Shown: positions 22,259 through 32,111 of the stretch, piece by piece
How positions within the stretch are numbered: the stretch's first letter is position 1
How the letters are laid out: each line of letters starts with the position of its first letter
NCBI GenBank assembly: GCA_902597795.1
Contig: CACJZA010000005.1
Coordinates: 1 to 64,000 of the forward strand
DNA from: an uncultured Alphaproteobacteria bacterium
GTDB lineage: Bacteria > Pseudomonadota > Alphaproteobacteria > HIMB59 > GCA-002718135
Length of the DNA: 64,000 nucleotides
Direction of reading: 5' to 3'
Notes under the pieces: generated by a model
The model's input: the letters and a program-made list of their open reading frames with translations, nothing else
Told to the model about the DNA's origin: nothing
The model's database searches: none
Translations under genes and position numbers: made by a program

Positions 22259-23632
22259 TTATAAATTTGAAGATTGCTTTGAGAGCAATTTTTCTTCTTT
22301 TAAAAAATCTGATAATAAAAAAGCCAATTCTAGAGACTGCGAGGCATTTAGTCTCGGATCACAATATGTATGATATCTATTTTTTAGATCTTCATCTGTT
22401 ATTTCTTGAAGACCTCCCATACATTCTGTAACATCTTGACCAGTCATTTCTAAATGGACGCCGCCTGGATATGTTCCTTCGCTTCTGTGAATTTGAAAAA
22501 ATTGCTGAATTTCAGAAATTATATCTTTTAATGGCCTAGTTTTAAAACCAGTGTTAGATTTGATAGTATTTCCATGCATGGGGTCACAAGTCCAAACAAC
22601 ATTTTTACCAGCTGAATTAACTGATCTAATTATTTTTGGAAGTATTCCACTAACTTTTTCATGACCCATTCTACATATCAGCGTTATTTTTCCAGCTTCA
22701 TTATTTGGATTCAACACATCTAATATCTTTAATAGTTCTTCTGTCTTTGTGCTTGGACCAACTTTAATACCTATAGGGTTCTCAATACCTCTTAAAAATT
22801 CAATATGTGCTCCATCAAGTTGTCGTGTTCTGTCACCTACCCATAACATGTGAGCTGAAACATCGTACCACTTACCTGAAGTACTATCTATTCTTGTTAA
22901 TGCTTCCTCATATTGAAGAAGTAAAGCTTCATGACTTGTAAAGAAGTCTGTTTCATTTAATTGTCTTACACTGTTTCCATTTATTCCACATGCCTCCATA
23001 AAAGATAAGCATTCGTCAATTCTAGAAGATATCTCTCTAAATTTAGCAGCATTCTCACCTTTAACAAAATTTAGGTTCCATTGATGTATTTTATTTAAAT
23101 TGGCAAAACCGCCCTGAGAAAAAGCTCTTAAAAGATTAAGTGTAGATGCAGACTGATTGTAGGCTTGAATTAATCTATCTGGATTAGGATCTCTGTCTTT
23201 TTGATTGAAGTCTATCCCATTAATTATATCGCCTTTATAAGACTCAAGTGTTAAATCATTAATAACTTCTGTGGCAGATGATCTTGGCTTTGCAAACTGT
23301 CCAGCAATTCTTCCTACTTTAACAATTGGACAAGAAGCGCCAAACGTTAATACAACAGCCATTTGTAAAATAACTTTAAATGTATCTCTAATATTATCTG
23401 GATGAAAATCTGCAAAACTTTCTGCACAATCTCCACCTTGTAATAAAAAAGCATTTCCGTTTGAAACTTCTCCAAGTTTCTTTTTTAATAGTCTCGCTTC
23501 TCCAGCAAAAACTAAAGGTGGATATTTGGAAATTTCATTTAGAGTTTTATTTAGATGATCTTCATTCTGATAGTTAGGCATATGAAGAGCATTTTTATTT
23601 CTCCAACTATTTGGTGACCATTTATCGCTCAT
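22259..23632 (-). CDS. Class II 3-deoxy-7-phosphoheptulonate (DAHP) synthase
   Basis: W(S)PNSWRNKNALHMPNYQNE..., FLLQGGDCAESFADF, VVWTCDPMHGNTIKSNTGFKTRPLKDIISEIQQFFQIH. Confidence 0.95.
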   Translation of the reverse strand: MSDKWSPNSWRNKNALHMPNYQNEDHLNKTLNEISKYPPLVFAGEARLLKKKLGEVSNGNAFLLQGGDCAESFADFHPDNIRDTFKVILQMAVVLTFGASCPIVKVGRIAGQFAKPRSSATEVINDLTLESYKGDIINGIDFNQKDRDPNPDRLIQAYNQSASTLNLLRAFSQGGFANLNKIHQWNLNFVKGENAAKFREISSRIDECLSFMEACGINGNSVRQLNETDFFTSHEALLLQYEEALTRIDSTSGKWYDVSAHMLWVGDRTRQLDGAHIEFLRGIENPIGIKVGPSTKTEELLKILDVLNPNNEAGKITLICRMGHEKVSGILPKIIRSVNSAGKNVVWTCDPMHGNTIKSNTGFKTRPLKDIISEIQQFFQIHRSEGTYPGGVHLEMTGQDVTECMGGLQEITDEDLKNRYHTYCDPRLNASQSLELAFLLSDFLKEEKLLSKQSSNL

Positions 23633-23679
23633 AATTTGAAAGGGCTCATAAACCCTAATATATCTTGAAACAAGGGTTA

Positions 23680-24978
23680 TTATTTAGATCTTTTATTTCT
23701 TAGAATTTTTAAGGCTGATCTTTCAATAGCAAGTGAATTTTTGGGAATATTTTTAGTGATAACACTACCTGCGCCAATTCTAGATTTAGACTCAATTACA
23801 ACTGGAGCAATGAGTGATGTGTTTGAACCTATAAATACATTATCTTTTATTATCGTTTTGTGTTTTTTCTTTCCATCATAGTTACAAGTTATTGTGCCGG
23901 CACCTATATTCACATTATTTCCTATTTCTGAATCTCCAACATATGAAAGATGAGCAATAGAAACATTATTTCCAATTTTAGAATTTTTTATTTCAACAAA
24001 GTTACCAATCCTTGATTTTTTTCCGATTTTTGTTTTTGGTCTTAATCTAGCACTTGGACCAATATGTGAATTTTCATCTATTGTAACCTCTTCTAAGTAT
24101 GAATTACTTTTAACTATTGAACCTTTTTTTATAATTGTTTTTTCCTTTATTGTAACATTGCTTTCAATTGTAACAGTAGGTTCAATTTTGGTGTCATAGC
24201 TTAAATAACAAGTATTAGGTTTTAAAAAATTGACTCCATTTTTTATAAAATTTTTTACGTATTTTTTTTGCAAGATATTTTGTACAACATTAAAATCATC
24301 AAATGTATTTATGCCCAACATTGTTTCTTTGTTGCACTCAATATAATTGATAGGAATATTTTTTTTTGAAAAAATTTTGCATATATCAGGAAGATATCTT
24401 TCTTTTTTAATTTTATTTTCTTTAATATTTTTTAAATTATCAAATAATAATTTAGTATTTGCTATCAAAATACCAGAATTACATAAATTAATTTTTTTTT
24501 GTTCAGGTTTTAAATTGATTTGCTCAATTATTTCTTCAACGTAGTTGTTATTCAATAATAACCTACCATAACCATGTGGCTCTGAAGTATTAAATGCAAT
24601 TAATGAAGCTTTCGCTTTACTTTTTTTAAATTTACTAACTAGTTTTCTTATATCTTTAACTTCAACTAAAGGTGTATCACCAAATAAAATTAAAATATTT
24701 TTTGATTTAACAAATTTTTTAACTTGCTCAATTGCATCAGCGGTTCCTTTTTGTTTTTTTTGAACAACTAACTTTGAGGTATTTAATATTAACTTTAATT
24801 CTTCTTTATTTTTTTCATTAGATACAACTAATATATTTTTACCAGATATTTTTTTTGCAATATTAAAAATATGTGAAACAATTGGTAACCCGCATAATGG
24901 ATAAACAAGCTTTGATTTACTTGCTTTAAATCTCGTACTATTGCCTGCAGCAAGTATAACAGTTGTAATATCAGACAT
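23680..24978 (-). CDS. glmU: Bifunctional UDP-GlcNAc pyrophosphorylase / GlcN-1-P acetyltransferase
   Basis: TTVILAAGNSTRFKASKSKLVYPLCGLPIVSHI plus C-terminal left-handed beta-helix hexapeptides (NVNIGAGTITCNYDGKKKHKTIIKDNVFIGSNTSLIAPV). Confidence 0.95.
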   Translation of the reverse strand: MSDITTVILAAGNSTRFKASKSKLVYPLCGLPIVSHIFNIAKKISGKNILVVSNEKNKEELKLILNTSKLVVQKKQKGTADAIEQVKKFVKSKNILILFGDTPLVEVKDIRKLVSKFKKSKAKASLIAFNTSEPHGYGRLLLNNNYVEEIIEQINLKPEQKKINLCNSGILIANTKLLFDNLKNIKENKIKKERYLPDICKIFSKKNIPINYIECNKETMLGINTFDDFNVVQNILQKKYVKNFIKNGVNFLKPNTCYLSYDTKIEPTVTIESNVTIKEKTIIKKGSIVKSNSYLEEVTIDENSHIGPSARLRPKTKIGKKSRIGNFVEIKNSKIGNNVSIAHLSYVGDSEIGNNVNIGAGTITCNYDGKKKHKTIIKDNVFIGSNTSLIAPVVIESKSRIGAGSVITKNIPKNSLAIERSALKILRNKRSK

Positions 24979-24982
24979 TAAG

Positions 24983-25621
24983 TTAGAAATTTCTTAAAAT
25001 TTCGTTTCCAACATTAATTATTTCTTTTGAAGCATCTGATGTAACACTTATATCTACTACACCCCTTCCAACTGAGAATGTTTCTGCAAATAATACTTTG
25101 CTAGACAATCGGGAGCGAGCAATTTTAGCACCAGCGTATCTTAAACGCAAAATCATTGCGTCAGTTAATTTTGCTCTCGGCATCACTCTATTAAGAATAA
25201 TTATTGGATTTTTTCTTTCTTGTTTTGCAATTTTTAAAAAAGGAAGTGTAGCCATTAAGTCTACTGGACTTGGCTGTACTGGAACAAATACTCTATCAGA
25301 AGCTTTTACAACCTGCATTGTTTCAAAAGTTATAGATGGAGGGCTATCAATTATTATAAAGTCGTACTTTCTTTTTATGGCTTTAATTTCATCTATTAAA
25401 TTCCTTATATCAAAATTTAATTGAGTTATTCCAATATCATCTTCACCATAATAAGATTTTCTTGCTTCAAGCCAATATGATAGACTTTTTTGTGCATCAG
25501 CATCTATAACAGCTACTTTGTAACCACTATTGCTCCACAAAACTGATAAATTTGCTGAAAGAGTCGATTTACCTGAACCACCTTTTTGATTCGAAAATGC
25601 TATAACTTTTCCCATATACAA
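24983..25621 (-). CDS. Orphan ParA/MinD-like P-loop ATPase
   Basis: KVIAFSNQKGGSGKSTLSANLSVLWSNSGYKVAVIDADAQKSLSYWLE (deviant Walker A), DFIIIDSPPSI; no parB adjacent. Confidence 0.88.
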   Translation of the reverse strand: MYMGKVIAFSNQKGGSGKSTLSANLSVLWSNSGYKVAVIDADAQKSLSYWLEARKSYYGEDDIGITQLNFDIRNLIDEIKAIKRKYDFIIIDSPPSITFETMQVVKASDRVFVPVQPSPVDLMATLPFLKIAKQERKNPIIILNRVMPRAKLTDAMILRLRYAGAKIARSRLSSKVLFAETFSVGRGVVDISVTSDASKEIINVGNEILRNF

Positions 25622-25672
25622 GTATTGATAATAACTATTTTAAAGATAGATGGAAACATTTTATAAAAAAAT

Positions 25673-26590
25673 ATGAAAAAAAATAAGTTAGATATTGCAA
25701 AAAATTTATTAAGCAGTGGAGAACTTGTAATATTTCCCACAGAAACAGTATTTGGTCTTGGAGCAGATGCAACAAATGATGAGGCTGTAAAATCTATTTT
25801 TAAAGTAAAAAAAAGACCAAGAAGTAATCCAATTATCTGTCACTTTAAAAGTATTAAACAAATAGAAAAATATTTTATTTTAAATAAATTTGAAAAAAAA
25901 TTAGGTTCAAAATTCTGGCCTGGTCCTTTGACAATAATATTAAAAAAAAAGAAAAATTCTAAAATATCAAAATTAGTCTCTAATAACTCAACTTTAGTTG
26001 GCTGCAGAATTCCTGGTAATAAATTGGCTAAAAAATTAATTACTTTATTTGACCTACCTATTGCAGCCCCTAGTGCTAATCTGTCAGAAAGAACTTCCGT
26101 AACCAATATTATGGATATCGATCCTATTCTAGTAAAAAAAATATTTGTTTTAAAAGATAAACAGTCTTCTCATGGACTAGAGTCCACAGTTGTTAGAATT
26201 GATAACAATAATGAAATTGAAGTATTAAGATATGGCAGCATAACTGTTGAAGAGCTAAATAAATATGCAAAAGTAAAAATTAAAAAGAAATCATCTATTT
26301 CTCCTGGTAATTTAAAAAAACATTATTCAACTTTAAAGCCAATAAGAATGAATGCTAAGAGAATACTAAAAAATGAAGGTTTATTAAATTTTGGCAATAA
26401 TAAATTAAAGTCTAAAATAATTAATTTTAATTTGAGTAATAAAAAAAATTTAAATGAAGCAGCAAAAAATTTTTATCATTATCTTCATAAATTAGATCAA
26501 AGTAGATGCAAAAAAATTGCTGTAGTAGAAATACCTGATAAAGGGCTTGGCAAAACTATAAATGACAGATTAAGAAGAGCAATTAAGTAA
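25673..26590 (+). CDS. L-threonylcarbamoyladenylate synthase (Sua5/YciO/YrdC)
   Basis: GELVIFPTETVFGLGADATNDEAVKSIFKVKKRPRSNPIICHF ... LPIAAPSANLSERTSVT ... SSHGLESTVVRI, plus C-terminal Sua5 domain (SPGNLKKHYSTLKP). Confidence 0.92.
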   Translation: MKKNKLDIAKNLLSSGELVIFPTETVFGLGADATNDEAVKSIFKVKKRPRSNPIICHFKSIKQIEKYFILNKFEKKLGSKFWPGPLTIILKKKKNSKISKLVSNNSTLVGCRIPGNKLAKKLITLFDLPIAAPSANLSERTSVTNIMDIDPILVKKIFVLKDKQSSHGLESTVVRIDNNNEIEVLRYGSITVEELNKYAKVKIKKKSSISPGNLKKHYSTLKPIRMNAKRILKNEGLLNFGNNKLKSKIINFNLSNKKNLNEAAKNFYHYLHKLDQSRCKKIAVVEIPDKGLGKTINDRLRRAIK

Positions 26591-27913
26591 TTACAATCTA
26601 TTTAAATAATCCATTAACCTATAATAAATAATGGCTGAAGAATACAATGGTCTTCTAAACATGTTGCCACCTGGAATTTTAAAATGATTAATTTGCTCAA
26701 ACATATCAAAATTATTTGATTTATTTAAAATTTTTTCTGCTACCATTTTTCCTCCCATAATACTCATAGCTAAACCATGCCCAGAGTAAGCATGAGCATA
26801 ATATAACTTTTGATTCATTATAGTTCCAAAAATAGGCAATCTATTAATCGATATTGCCAAGGTACCTCCCCAAGAAAATTCAATTTTAAATTTTTTTAAT
26901 TCAGGAAAAACTTTATACATTCGTTTAGAAACAAAACTCTTTGCATCTTTTACAAAATGAGATGTAATTGTTTCAGGTCCTCCAAAAAGAAGTCTGTAGT
27001 CTTCTGAAAATCTATAATAATCAATCATAAATCTAGAATCTATTACGCCACAATTTCTTTTGATTAATTTAGTTGCCAGATCTTTTCCGAGAGGTTCAGT
27101 TGCAATAATATAATTGTTTATAGGCATAAAATAATTTCTTTTTGATCCTAAAAGATTATCAAGATAACCATTACAACCAATAATTACTTTCTTCGCTTTA
27201 ATAATATTTTTTCCAGAATGAATTATAACTTCTTTTTGATTATCAATAATTTTATCAGCTGGAGAATTTTCATATATATTTATACCATTTGCTAAACACT
27301 GTTCTGCTAAGCCATATGTCAGTTTTAATGGGTTCAAATGATAAGAATCCTTTAAAAGCATCCCAGAAAAATATCTGTCACTATTAACTTCATCTCTTAT
27401 TGAATTGTGATCAAAGTATTCATAGTTATTATAATTATAATTCTTCTGCATATGCTCAATTTCATCTTCAAAATATTTATAATCTTTTTTTGTGTTGCCA
27501 ACATGAAGAACACCTTGTCTAAGAGCACAATCAATTTTGTATTTTTCAATTAAATTAACTACATTTGAAACAGCATCTAATCCAACTTTCCAAAAAAATT
27601 TTGCTTTTTCAATACCAAATTTTTTTTCTAGGTAGAATTGATCCTTTCTCATACCAATTCCTAGTTGACCACCATTCCTACCAGAGGCACCAGATCCAAC
27701 TTTGTTTGCTTCCAAAATAGTTATTGATAAACCTTGATTAGATAAATTTAATGCAGAAGAAATACCTGTTAAACCACCTCCAATAATACATACATCAGTT
27801 GAAATATTCTCATTTAATTTAATTTGATTAGGAAAATTAGGTGCCGAAAATTTATAAAAACTCTCTTTTTCATTATCATGTTGATTAAAGGTCCTTTTTT
27901 TTGTAGTAAACAT
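26591..27913 (-). CDS. puuB: FAD-dependent oxidoreductase, gamma-glutamylputrescine oxidase-like (DAO family)
   Basis: TDVCIIGGGLTGISSALNLSNQGLSITILEANKVGSGASGRNGGQLGIG, C-terminal YAHAYSGHGLAMSIMGGKMVAEKI; adjacent to PuuA-like synthetase. Confidence 0.8.
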   Translation of the reverse strand: MFTTKKRTFNQHDNEKESFYKFSAPNFPNQIKLNENISTDVCIIGGGLTGISSALNLSNQGLSITILEANKVGSGASGRNGGQLGIGMRKDQFYLEKKFGIEKAKFFWKVGLDAVSNVVNLIEKYKIDCALRQGVLHVGNTKKDYKYFEDEIEHMQKNYNYNNYEYFDHNSIRDEVNSDRYFSGMLLKDSYHLNPLKLTYGLAEQCLANGINIYENSPADKIIDNQKEVIIHSGKNIIKAKKVIIGCNGYLDNLLGSKRNYFMPINNYIIATEPLGKDLATKLIKRNCGVIDSRFMIDYYRFSEDYRLLFGGPETITSHFVKDAKSFVSKRMYKVFPELKKFKIEFSWGGTLAISINRLPIFGTIMNQKLYYAHAYSGHGLAMSIMGGKMVAEKILNKSNNFDMFEQINHFKIPGGNMFRRPLYSSAIIYYRLMDYLNRL

Positions 27914-27963
27914 TAACTTATCTTTAATGGTTTAATAATAATTAGTAAACAAACAGTCTCAAT

Positions 27964-29331
27964 ATGATTGAAAAATTTCAAAATTGGTTTCATGAAAACT
28001 CTATTACAGAAGTTGAATGTTTAGTTCCAGATCTTGGAGGTATAGCAAGGGGAAAAATTTTACCAACTAATAAATTTTTAAAAGGACTGGAAGATGAAAG
28101 TCACAGATTACCACAGTCAACTTTTATTCAAACAATATCAGGAGATTATGCAACTGAGGACTCTGCCGGTGCTTTACCAAGAAGTGTTTATAATCCAACT
28201 GACATTGATGTAATTTTAAAACCAGATTTTAATACAATGAGAGTAGTGCCATGGTACGACGACCCTACTGCACAAATTATCTGCGATGCAATAAATCTTA
28301 ACGGAGATGATGTTATAAATTCTAGTAGGAATGCTCTAAAAAATATTCTTAAACTTTATAAAAAAGATAAATTAACTCCAATTGTTTCACCAGAGTTAGA
28401 ATTTTATTTAGTGAAACCTAATGCTGACTCAGATTATCCTCTTGAAGTGCCAGTGGGTCAATCAGGTAGACAAGAAACAGGTAAGCAAGCCTTGGGCATA
28501 GATGCTGTTAACGAATTTGACCATCTTTTTGAAGATGTATATAATTATTGTGAAGCACAAAATATTGAAATTGATACTATTAACCATGAATCTGGTTCAG
28601 CTCAGATGGAAATTAATTTTCAGCATGGTGATCCTTTAGATCTAGCAGATCAGGTATTTTTATTTAAACGAACTCTAAGACAGTCGGCTTTGAAACATAA
28701 ACTTCATGCAACATTTATGGCAAAACCTATGGAGAACCAACCAGGTAGTGCAATGCACATACATCAATCGATATATAATGAAAAAAATAAAAATATTTTT
28801 TTTAATCAATCATCTAAAATTTCAAAAAAAATGAAAAATTATTTAGGTGGGTTGGAAAAATATACTCCATTATTAATGCCTATATACGCTCCAAATATAA
28901 ATTCATTTAGAAGATTGTTTGCAACTTGGGGTGCTCCTAAAAATGTTAAATGGGGAATAGGTAATAGAAGTTGTGGTTTTAGAATTCCATCAATTGAGGA
29001 AAGAAATATACGTATTGAAAATAGAATTCCTGGATCTGATACAAATCCATATCTTGTTTTTGCAGCTAATTTAGCTTCAGGATATTTAGGAATGAAAAAC
29101 AATTTAAAACCAAATCCAGAAACTAAAGATAGTGCATTTAAAGATAAAAATTCTAATTTACCTAAAAATATGGATGAATCGTTAACTCTCTTTGAAAATG
29201 ATGAAGATATAAAATCTATATTTAACGAAAAATTTGTAAGGTCAATTGCTGCGATAAGAAGAGTTGAGTATCAAGCTTATTTATCAGTAATAAGTTCTTG
29301 GGAGCGAGAATATTTATTACTTAATGTTTAA
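27964..29331 (+). CDS. puuA: Glutamine synthetase family, gamma-glutamylputrescine synthetase-like
   Basis: VECLVPDLGGIARGKILPTNKFLKGLED ... INHESGSAQMEINFQHGDPLDLADQVFLFKRTLRQSALKHKLHATFMAKPM; divergent from the PuuB-like gene. Confidence 0.82.
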   Translation: MIEKFQNWFHENSITEVECLVPDLGGIARGKILPTNKFLKGLEDESHRLPQSTFIQTISGDYATEDSAGALPRSVYNPTDIDVILKPDFNTMRVVPWYDDPTAQIICDAINLNGDDVINSSRNALKNILKLYKKDKLTPIVSPELEFYLVKPNADSDYPLEVPVGQSGRQETGKQALGIDAVNEFDHLFEDVYNYCEAQNIEIDTINHESGSAQMEINFQHGDPLDLADQVFLFKRTLRQSALKHKLHATFMAKPMENQPGSAMHIHQSIYNEKNKNIFFNQSSKISKKMKNYLGGLEKYTPLLMPIYAPNINSFRRLFATWGAPKNVKWGIGNRSCGFRIPSIEERNIRIENRIPGSDTNPYLVFAANLASGYLGMKNNLKPNPETKDSAFKDKNSNLPKNMDESLTLFENDEDIKSIFNEKFVRSIAAIRRVEYQAYLSVISSWEREYLLLNV

Positions 29332-30115
29332 ATTTTTTATTAAAATAAAAATAAAATAAACCAATTATTATTAAAGCAAACATTAAAATTGCTGATAATG
29401 CGTTTACTTCAGGACTCAATCCTAATCTAACTTTAGAAAAAACTACAATTGGCAATGTGTTAGCTCCAGGCCCAGTAGTAAAACTCGCAACAACTAGATC
29501 ATCTAAAGAAATTGTAAAAGCTAATAACCAACCAGCAATAATAGAAGGCAAAATTATTGGTAAAGTTATCTTATAGAGTACCTTTGTATAATTATAGCCT
29601 AGATCCATCGCAGCTTCCTCAATATTTTTGTTAAAGTCAGTTAATCTTGCTTGAATAATAATTGCGACAAATGCAATACAAAAAGTAACGTGCGATATAA
29701 AAATAGTTAATTGTCCTCTAGATGATGGAAATCCAATTACATTATTTAAGCTTATAAAAAAAAGTAACATTGAAAGACCTAAAATTAATTCTGGTAAAAC
29801 CAAAGGTGTTGAAGAAAGAAAAATATAGAATGATTTAAAAGGAATTTTTCTTATTCTTACAAGTGAATATCCAATCATAACTCCTAAAATTGTAGCAAAA
29901 GTTGCAGACAAAGCTGCAATTTTAATACTAATAATAAATGACTCAATTATTTGTTCATTATTAAACAATTCATTGTACCATCTTAAAGAAAATCCTTTCC
30001 AAACCATTACTCTCTTATTTTCATTAAATGAGTAAAAAATTAAAACTAAAATTGGGAAATATAAAAAAAATAAACCTAAAAAAATAACTGTACTTTTGAT
30101 TAAACTAGATTTCAT
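29321..30115 (-). CDS. potI: Spermidine/putrescine ABC transporter permease (PotI/PotC type)
   Basis: FLYFPILVLIFYSFNENKRVMVWKGFSLRWYNELFNNE; EAA loop EEAAMDLGYNYTKVLYKITLPIILPSIIAG. Start moved from 30184 to MKSSLIK, which limits overlap with potH. Confidence 0.88.
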   Translation of the reverse strand: MKSSLIKSTVIFLGLFFLYFPILVLIFYSFNENKRVMVWKGFSLRWYNELFNNEQIIESFIISIKIAALSATFATILGVMIGYSLVRIRKIPFKSFYIFLSSTPLVLPELILGLSMLLFFISLNNVIGFPSSRGQLTIFISHVTFCIAFVAIIIQARLTDFNKNIEEAAMDLGYNYTKVLYKITLPIILPSIIAGWLLAFTISLDDLVVASFTTGPGANTLPIVVFSKVRLGLSPEVNALSAILMFALIIIGLFYFYFNKKFKH

Positions 30116-30992
30116 TTTTTTGACTCCAACGAGAGTAAAGTATTTGAAAAATAACAATTGGCAAAACCAAAATAATAATTCCACTAAAAGCTAAAGCACT
30201 AGCACCGGGCCAATTTCTATTAACAAAGAATTCCTCCCATAATATTTTTCCATAATACAATCTATCACTACCACCTAACATTTCAGGTATAATAAATTCT
30301 CCAACAACAGGTATAAAAACTAATAATGATCCAGCAACAATTCCTGGAACAGACAAAGGAAGAATAACTTTAAAAAAGGTTTTAATACGATTTAATCCTA
30401 AATCTTTTGATGCTTCAATTAAATTTAAGTCAAATTTATTTAAGTATCCATAGAGTGGTAAAATCATCAAAGGTAAATAAGTGTATACAATTCCCATGAT
30501 GACAGCATATTGATTGTATAATAATTGAAGTGGTTCTGATATTATGCCTAGGTTTAGAAGTATTACATTTAAAATTCCATTATTCTGTAAAATTATTTTC
30601 CATGCATATACTCTTAATAAAAATGATGACCAAAATGGAATAACTACTAAAACTAATAGGATATTTCTTAATCTGATATTTGATGTCGCAATATAAAAAG
30701 CTAATGGGAACCCAATAAGTAAACAAAAAAAAGTAGATATTAGAGCTAGTATCAAAGAGTTTACAAAAGATCCAATGTAGTAATAATCACTAAATATATA
30801 AACATAGTTTTCAAATGTAGTATTGATCTTAAATCCATTATCAAAAAGAAAAATATCTTGATAAGGAGGCATCCCCCATTCTGATACCGAAATTGATATT
30901 TTAAAAATTATAGCTAATGGTATAAAAAAAAATAGAACAAGCCAAAAATAAGGGCTAAAAACAAAATATTTTTCAAATAATTTATTTTTCAA
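30105..30992 (-). CDS. potH: Spermidine/putrescine ABC transporter permease (PotH/PotB type)
   Basis: RVYAWKIILQNNGILNVILLNLGI, EAA loop IEASKDLGLNRIKTFFKVILPLSVPGIVAGSLLVFIPVVGEFIIPEMLGG. Confidence 0.88.
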   Translation of the reverse strand: MKNKLFEKYFVFSPYFWLVLFFFIPLAIIFKISISVSEWGMPPYQDIFLFDNGFKINTTFENYVYIFSDYYYIGSFVNSLILALISTFFCLLIGFPLAFYIATSNIRLRNILLVLVVIPFWSSFLLRVYAWKIILQNNGILNVILLNLGIISEPLQLLYNQYAVIMGIVYTYLPLMILPLYGYLNKFDLNLIEASKDLGLNRIKTFFKVILPLSVPGIVAGSLLVFIPVVGEFIIPEMLGGSDRLYYGKILWEEFFVNRNWPGASALAFSGIIILVLPIVIFQILYSRWSQKNEI

Positions 30993-32060
30993 TTAATCCT
31001 CTAAAACCTTAATTGATTCACTTTCCCAACTACAAATGACTTTCTCCCCTTTTGGGAAATTATAATTTGAGTTGGAGTAAAAATTCTGATCTAAAACTGA
31101 AATTATCATATTTTTAATTTTAATTTCATAACGTGTAAAGCTTCCCAAATACGATTTTTCTAAAATTTCTCCACTAAAGGAATTAAATGAACTTGTTTTC
31201 AAATTATTTATTGATTGTATTTTTATTTTCTCTGGTCTTAGTAAAATATTAGTTTTTATATTTTTTAATTCTTTGTTTAATTTAAAATTTATACCTAAAT
31301 CATCAGAATAAAAATTTTCACCTTTCTTATAAATCTCAATTATATTTGCAATTCCTATAAAATTGGCAGTATAAAAACTTTTAGGATTTTCATAAATCTC
31401 TTCAGGGCTAGAACATTCCAAAATAAGACCATTCTTCATTATTGCCATTCTATCAGACAAGGACATTGCTTCTTCCTGATCATGAGTGACGAAAACAAAT
31501 GTAATTTTCAGTTTCTTTTGGAGTGTTGTTAACTCTAATTGTGTTTTTGATCTTAGTTTTTTATCAAGTGCTGCAAGAGGTTCATCTAATAATAATAACT
31601 TTGGTTTTTTTATTAAGCACCTTCCAAGAGCAACTCGTTGCTGCTCTCCACCTGATAGTTGCTTAATCCTTCTTTTTAATAAATGTTCAATAGATAAAAG
31701 TTCAGCAATATCTCTTACATTTATTTCGATTTCTTTTTGGGTAAAATTTTCTTTTATTCCAAAAGCTAAATTATTAAATACGTTTAAGTGAGGAAATAGA
31801 GCATACGATTGAAACATATAGTTTAATGGCCTATCAAAAGGTTCAAGGTTTGTTATATCCGTTCCATCGAGGATTACGCGTCCTGTATCTGGCTTCTCAA
31901 ATCCGCCTAGTATTCTTAGTAAGGTAGTTTTGCCTGACCCCGAAGATCCTAAGAGACCAAAAAATTCAGATTTTGAAATATTTAAATTAATATTTTCTAA
32001 AACTTTGTTATTTCCAAAGGATTTAGAAATATTTTCAACTACAAGAAAATTATTATCCAT
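30993..32060 (-). CDS. potG: Spermidine/putrescine ABC transporter ATPase (PotG/PotA type)
   Basis: LLGSSGSGKTTLLRILGGFE, QLSGGEQQRVALGRCLIKKPKLLLLDEPLAALDKKLR, C-terminal TOBE region. Confidence 0.9.
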   Translation of the reverse strand: MDNNFLVVENISKSFGNNKVLENINLNISKSEFFGLLGSSGSGKTTLLRILGGFEKPDTGRVILDGTDITNLEPFDRPLNYMFQSYALFPHLNVFNNLAFGIKENFTQKEIEINVRDIAELLSIEHLLKRRIKQLSGGEQQRVALGRCLIKKPKLLLLDEPLAALDKKLRSKTQLELTTLQKKLKITFVFVTHDQEEAMSLSDRMAIMKNGLILECSSPEEIYENPKSFYTANFIGIANIIEIYKKGENFYSDDLGINFKLNKELKNIKTNILLRPEKIKIQSINNLKTSSFNSFSGEILEKSYLGSFTRYEIKIKNMIISVLDQNFYSNSNYNFPKGEKVICSWESESIKVLED

Positions 32061-32067
32061 CTTAAAT

Positions 32068-32095
32068 CAGCACTAATATTAATATATTAGTGCTG
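32068..32095 (-). other. Intercistronic stem-loop between potF and potG (12-bp perfect stem)
   Basis: CAGCACTAATAT-TAAT-ATATTAGTGCTG; no T-tract follows on the transcribed strand, so more likely an mRNA-processing/stability element than a terminator. Confidence 0.7.
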
Positions 32096-32111
32096 AAATG
32101 AAGTATATTTT

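Noticed and set aside
23640-23680. AACCCT...AGGGTT inverted repeat between glmU and the DAHP synthase as a terminator or riboswitch
   Set aside because: Only a 6-bp stem with a roughly 20-nt loop and no U-tract; too weak to call.
25098-25424. 108-aa ORF opposite parA-like gene
   Set aside because: Entirely antisense to a conserved P-loop ATPase; no independent evidence.
31486-31791. 101-aa ORF opposite potG
   Set aside because: Antisense to ABC signature/Walker B region; no motif.
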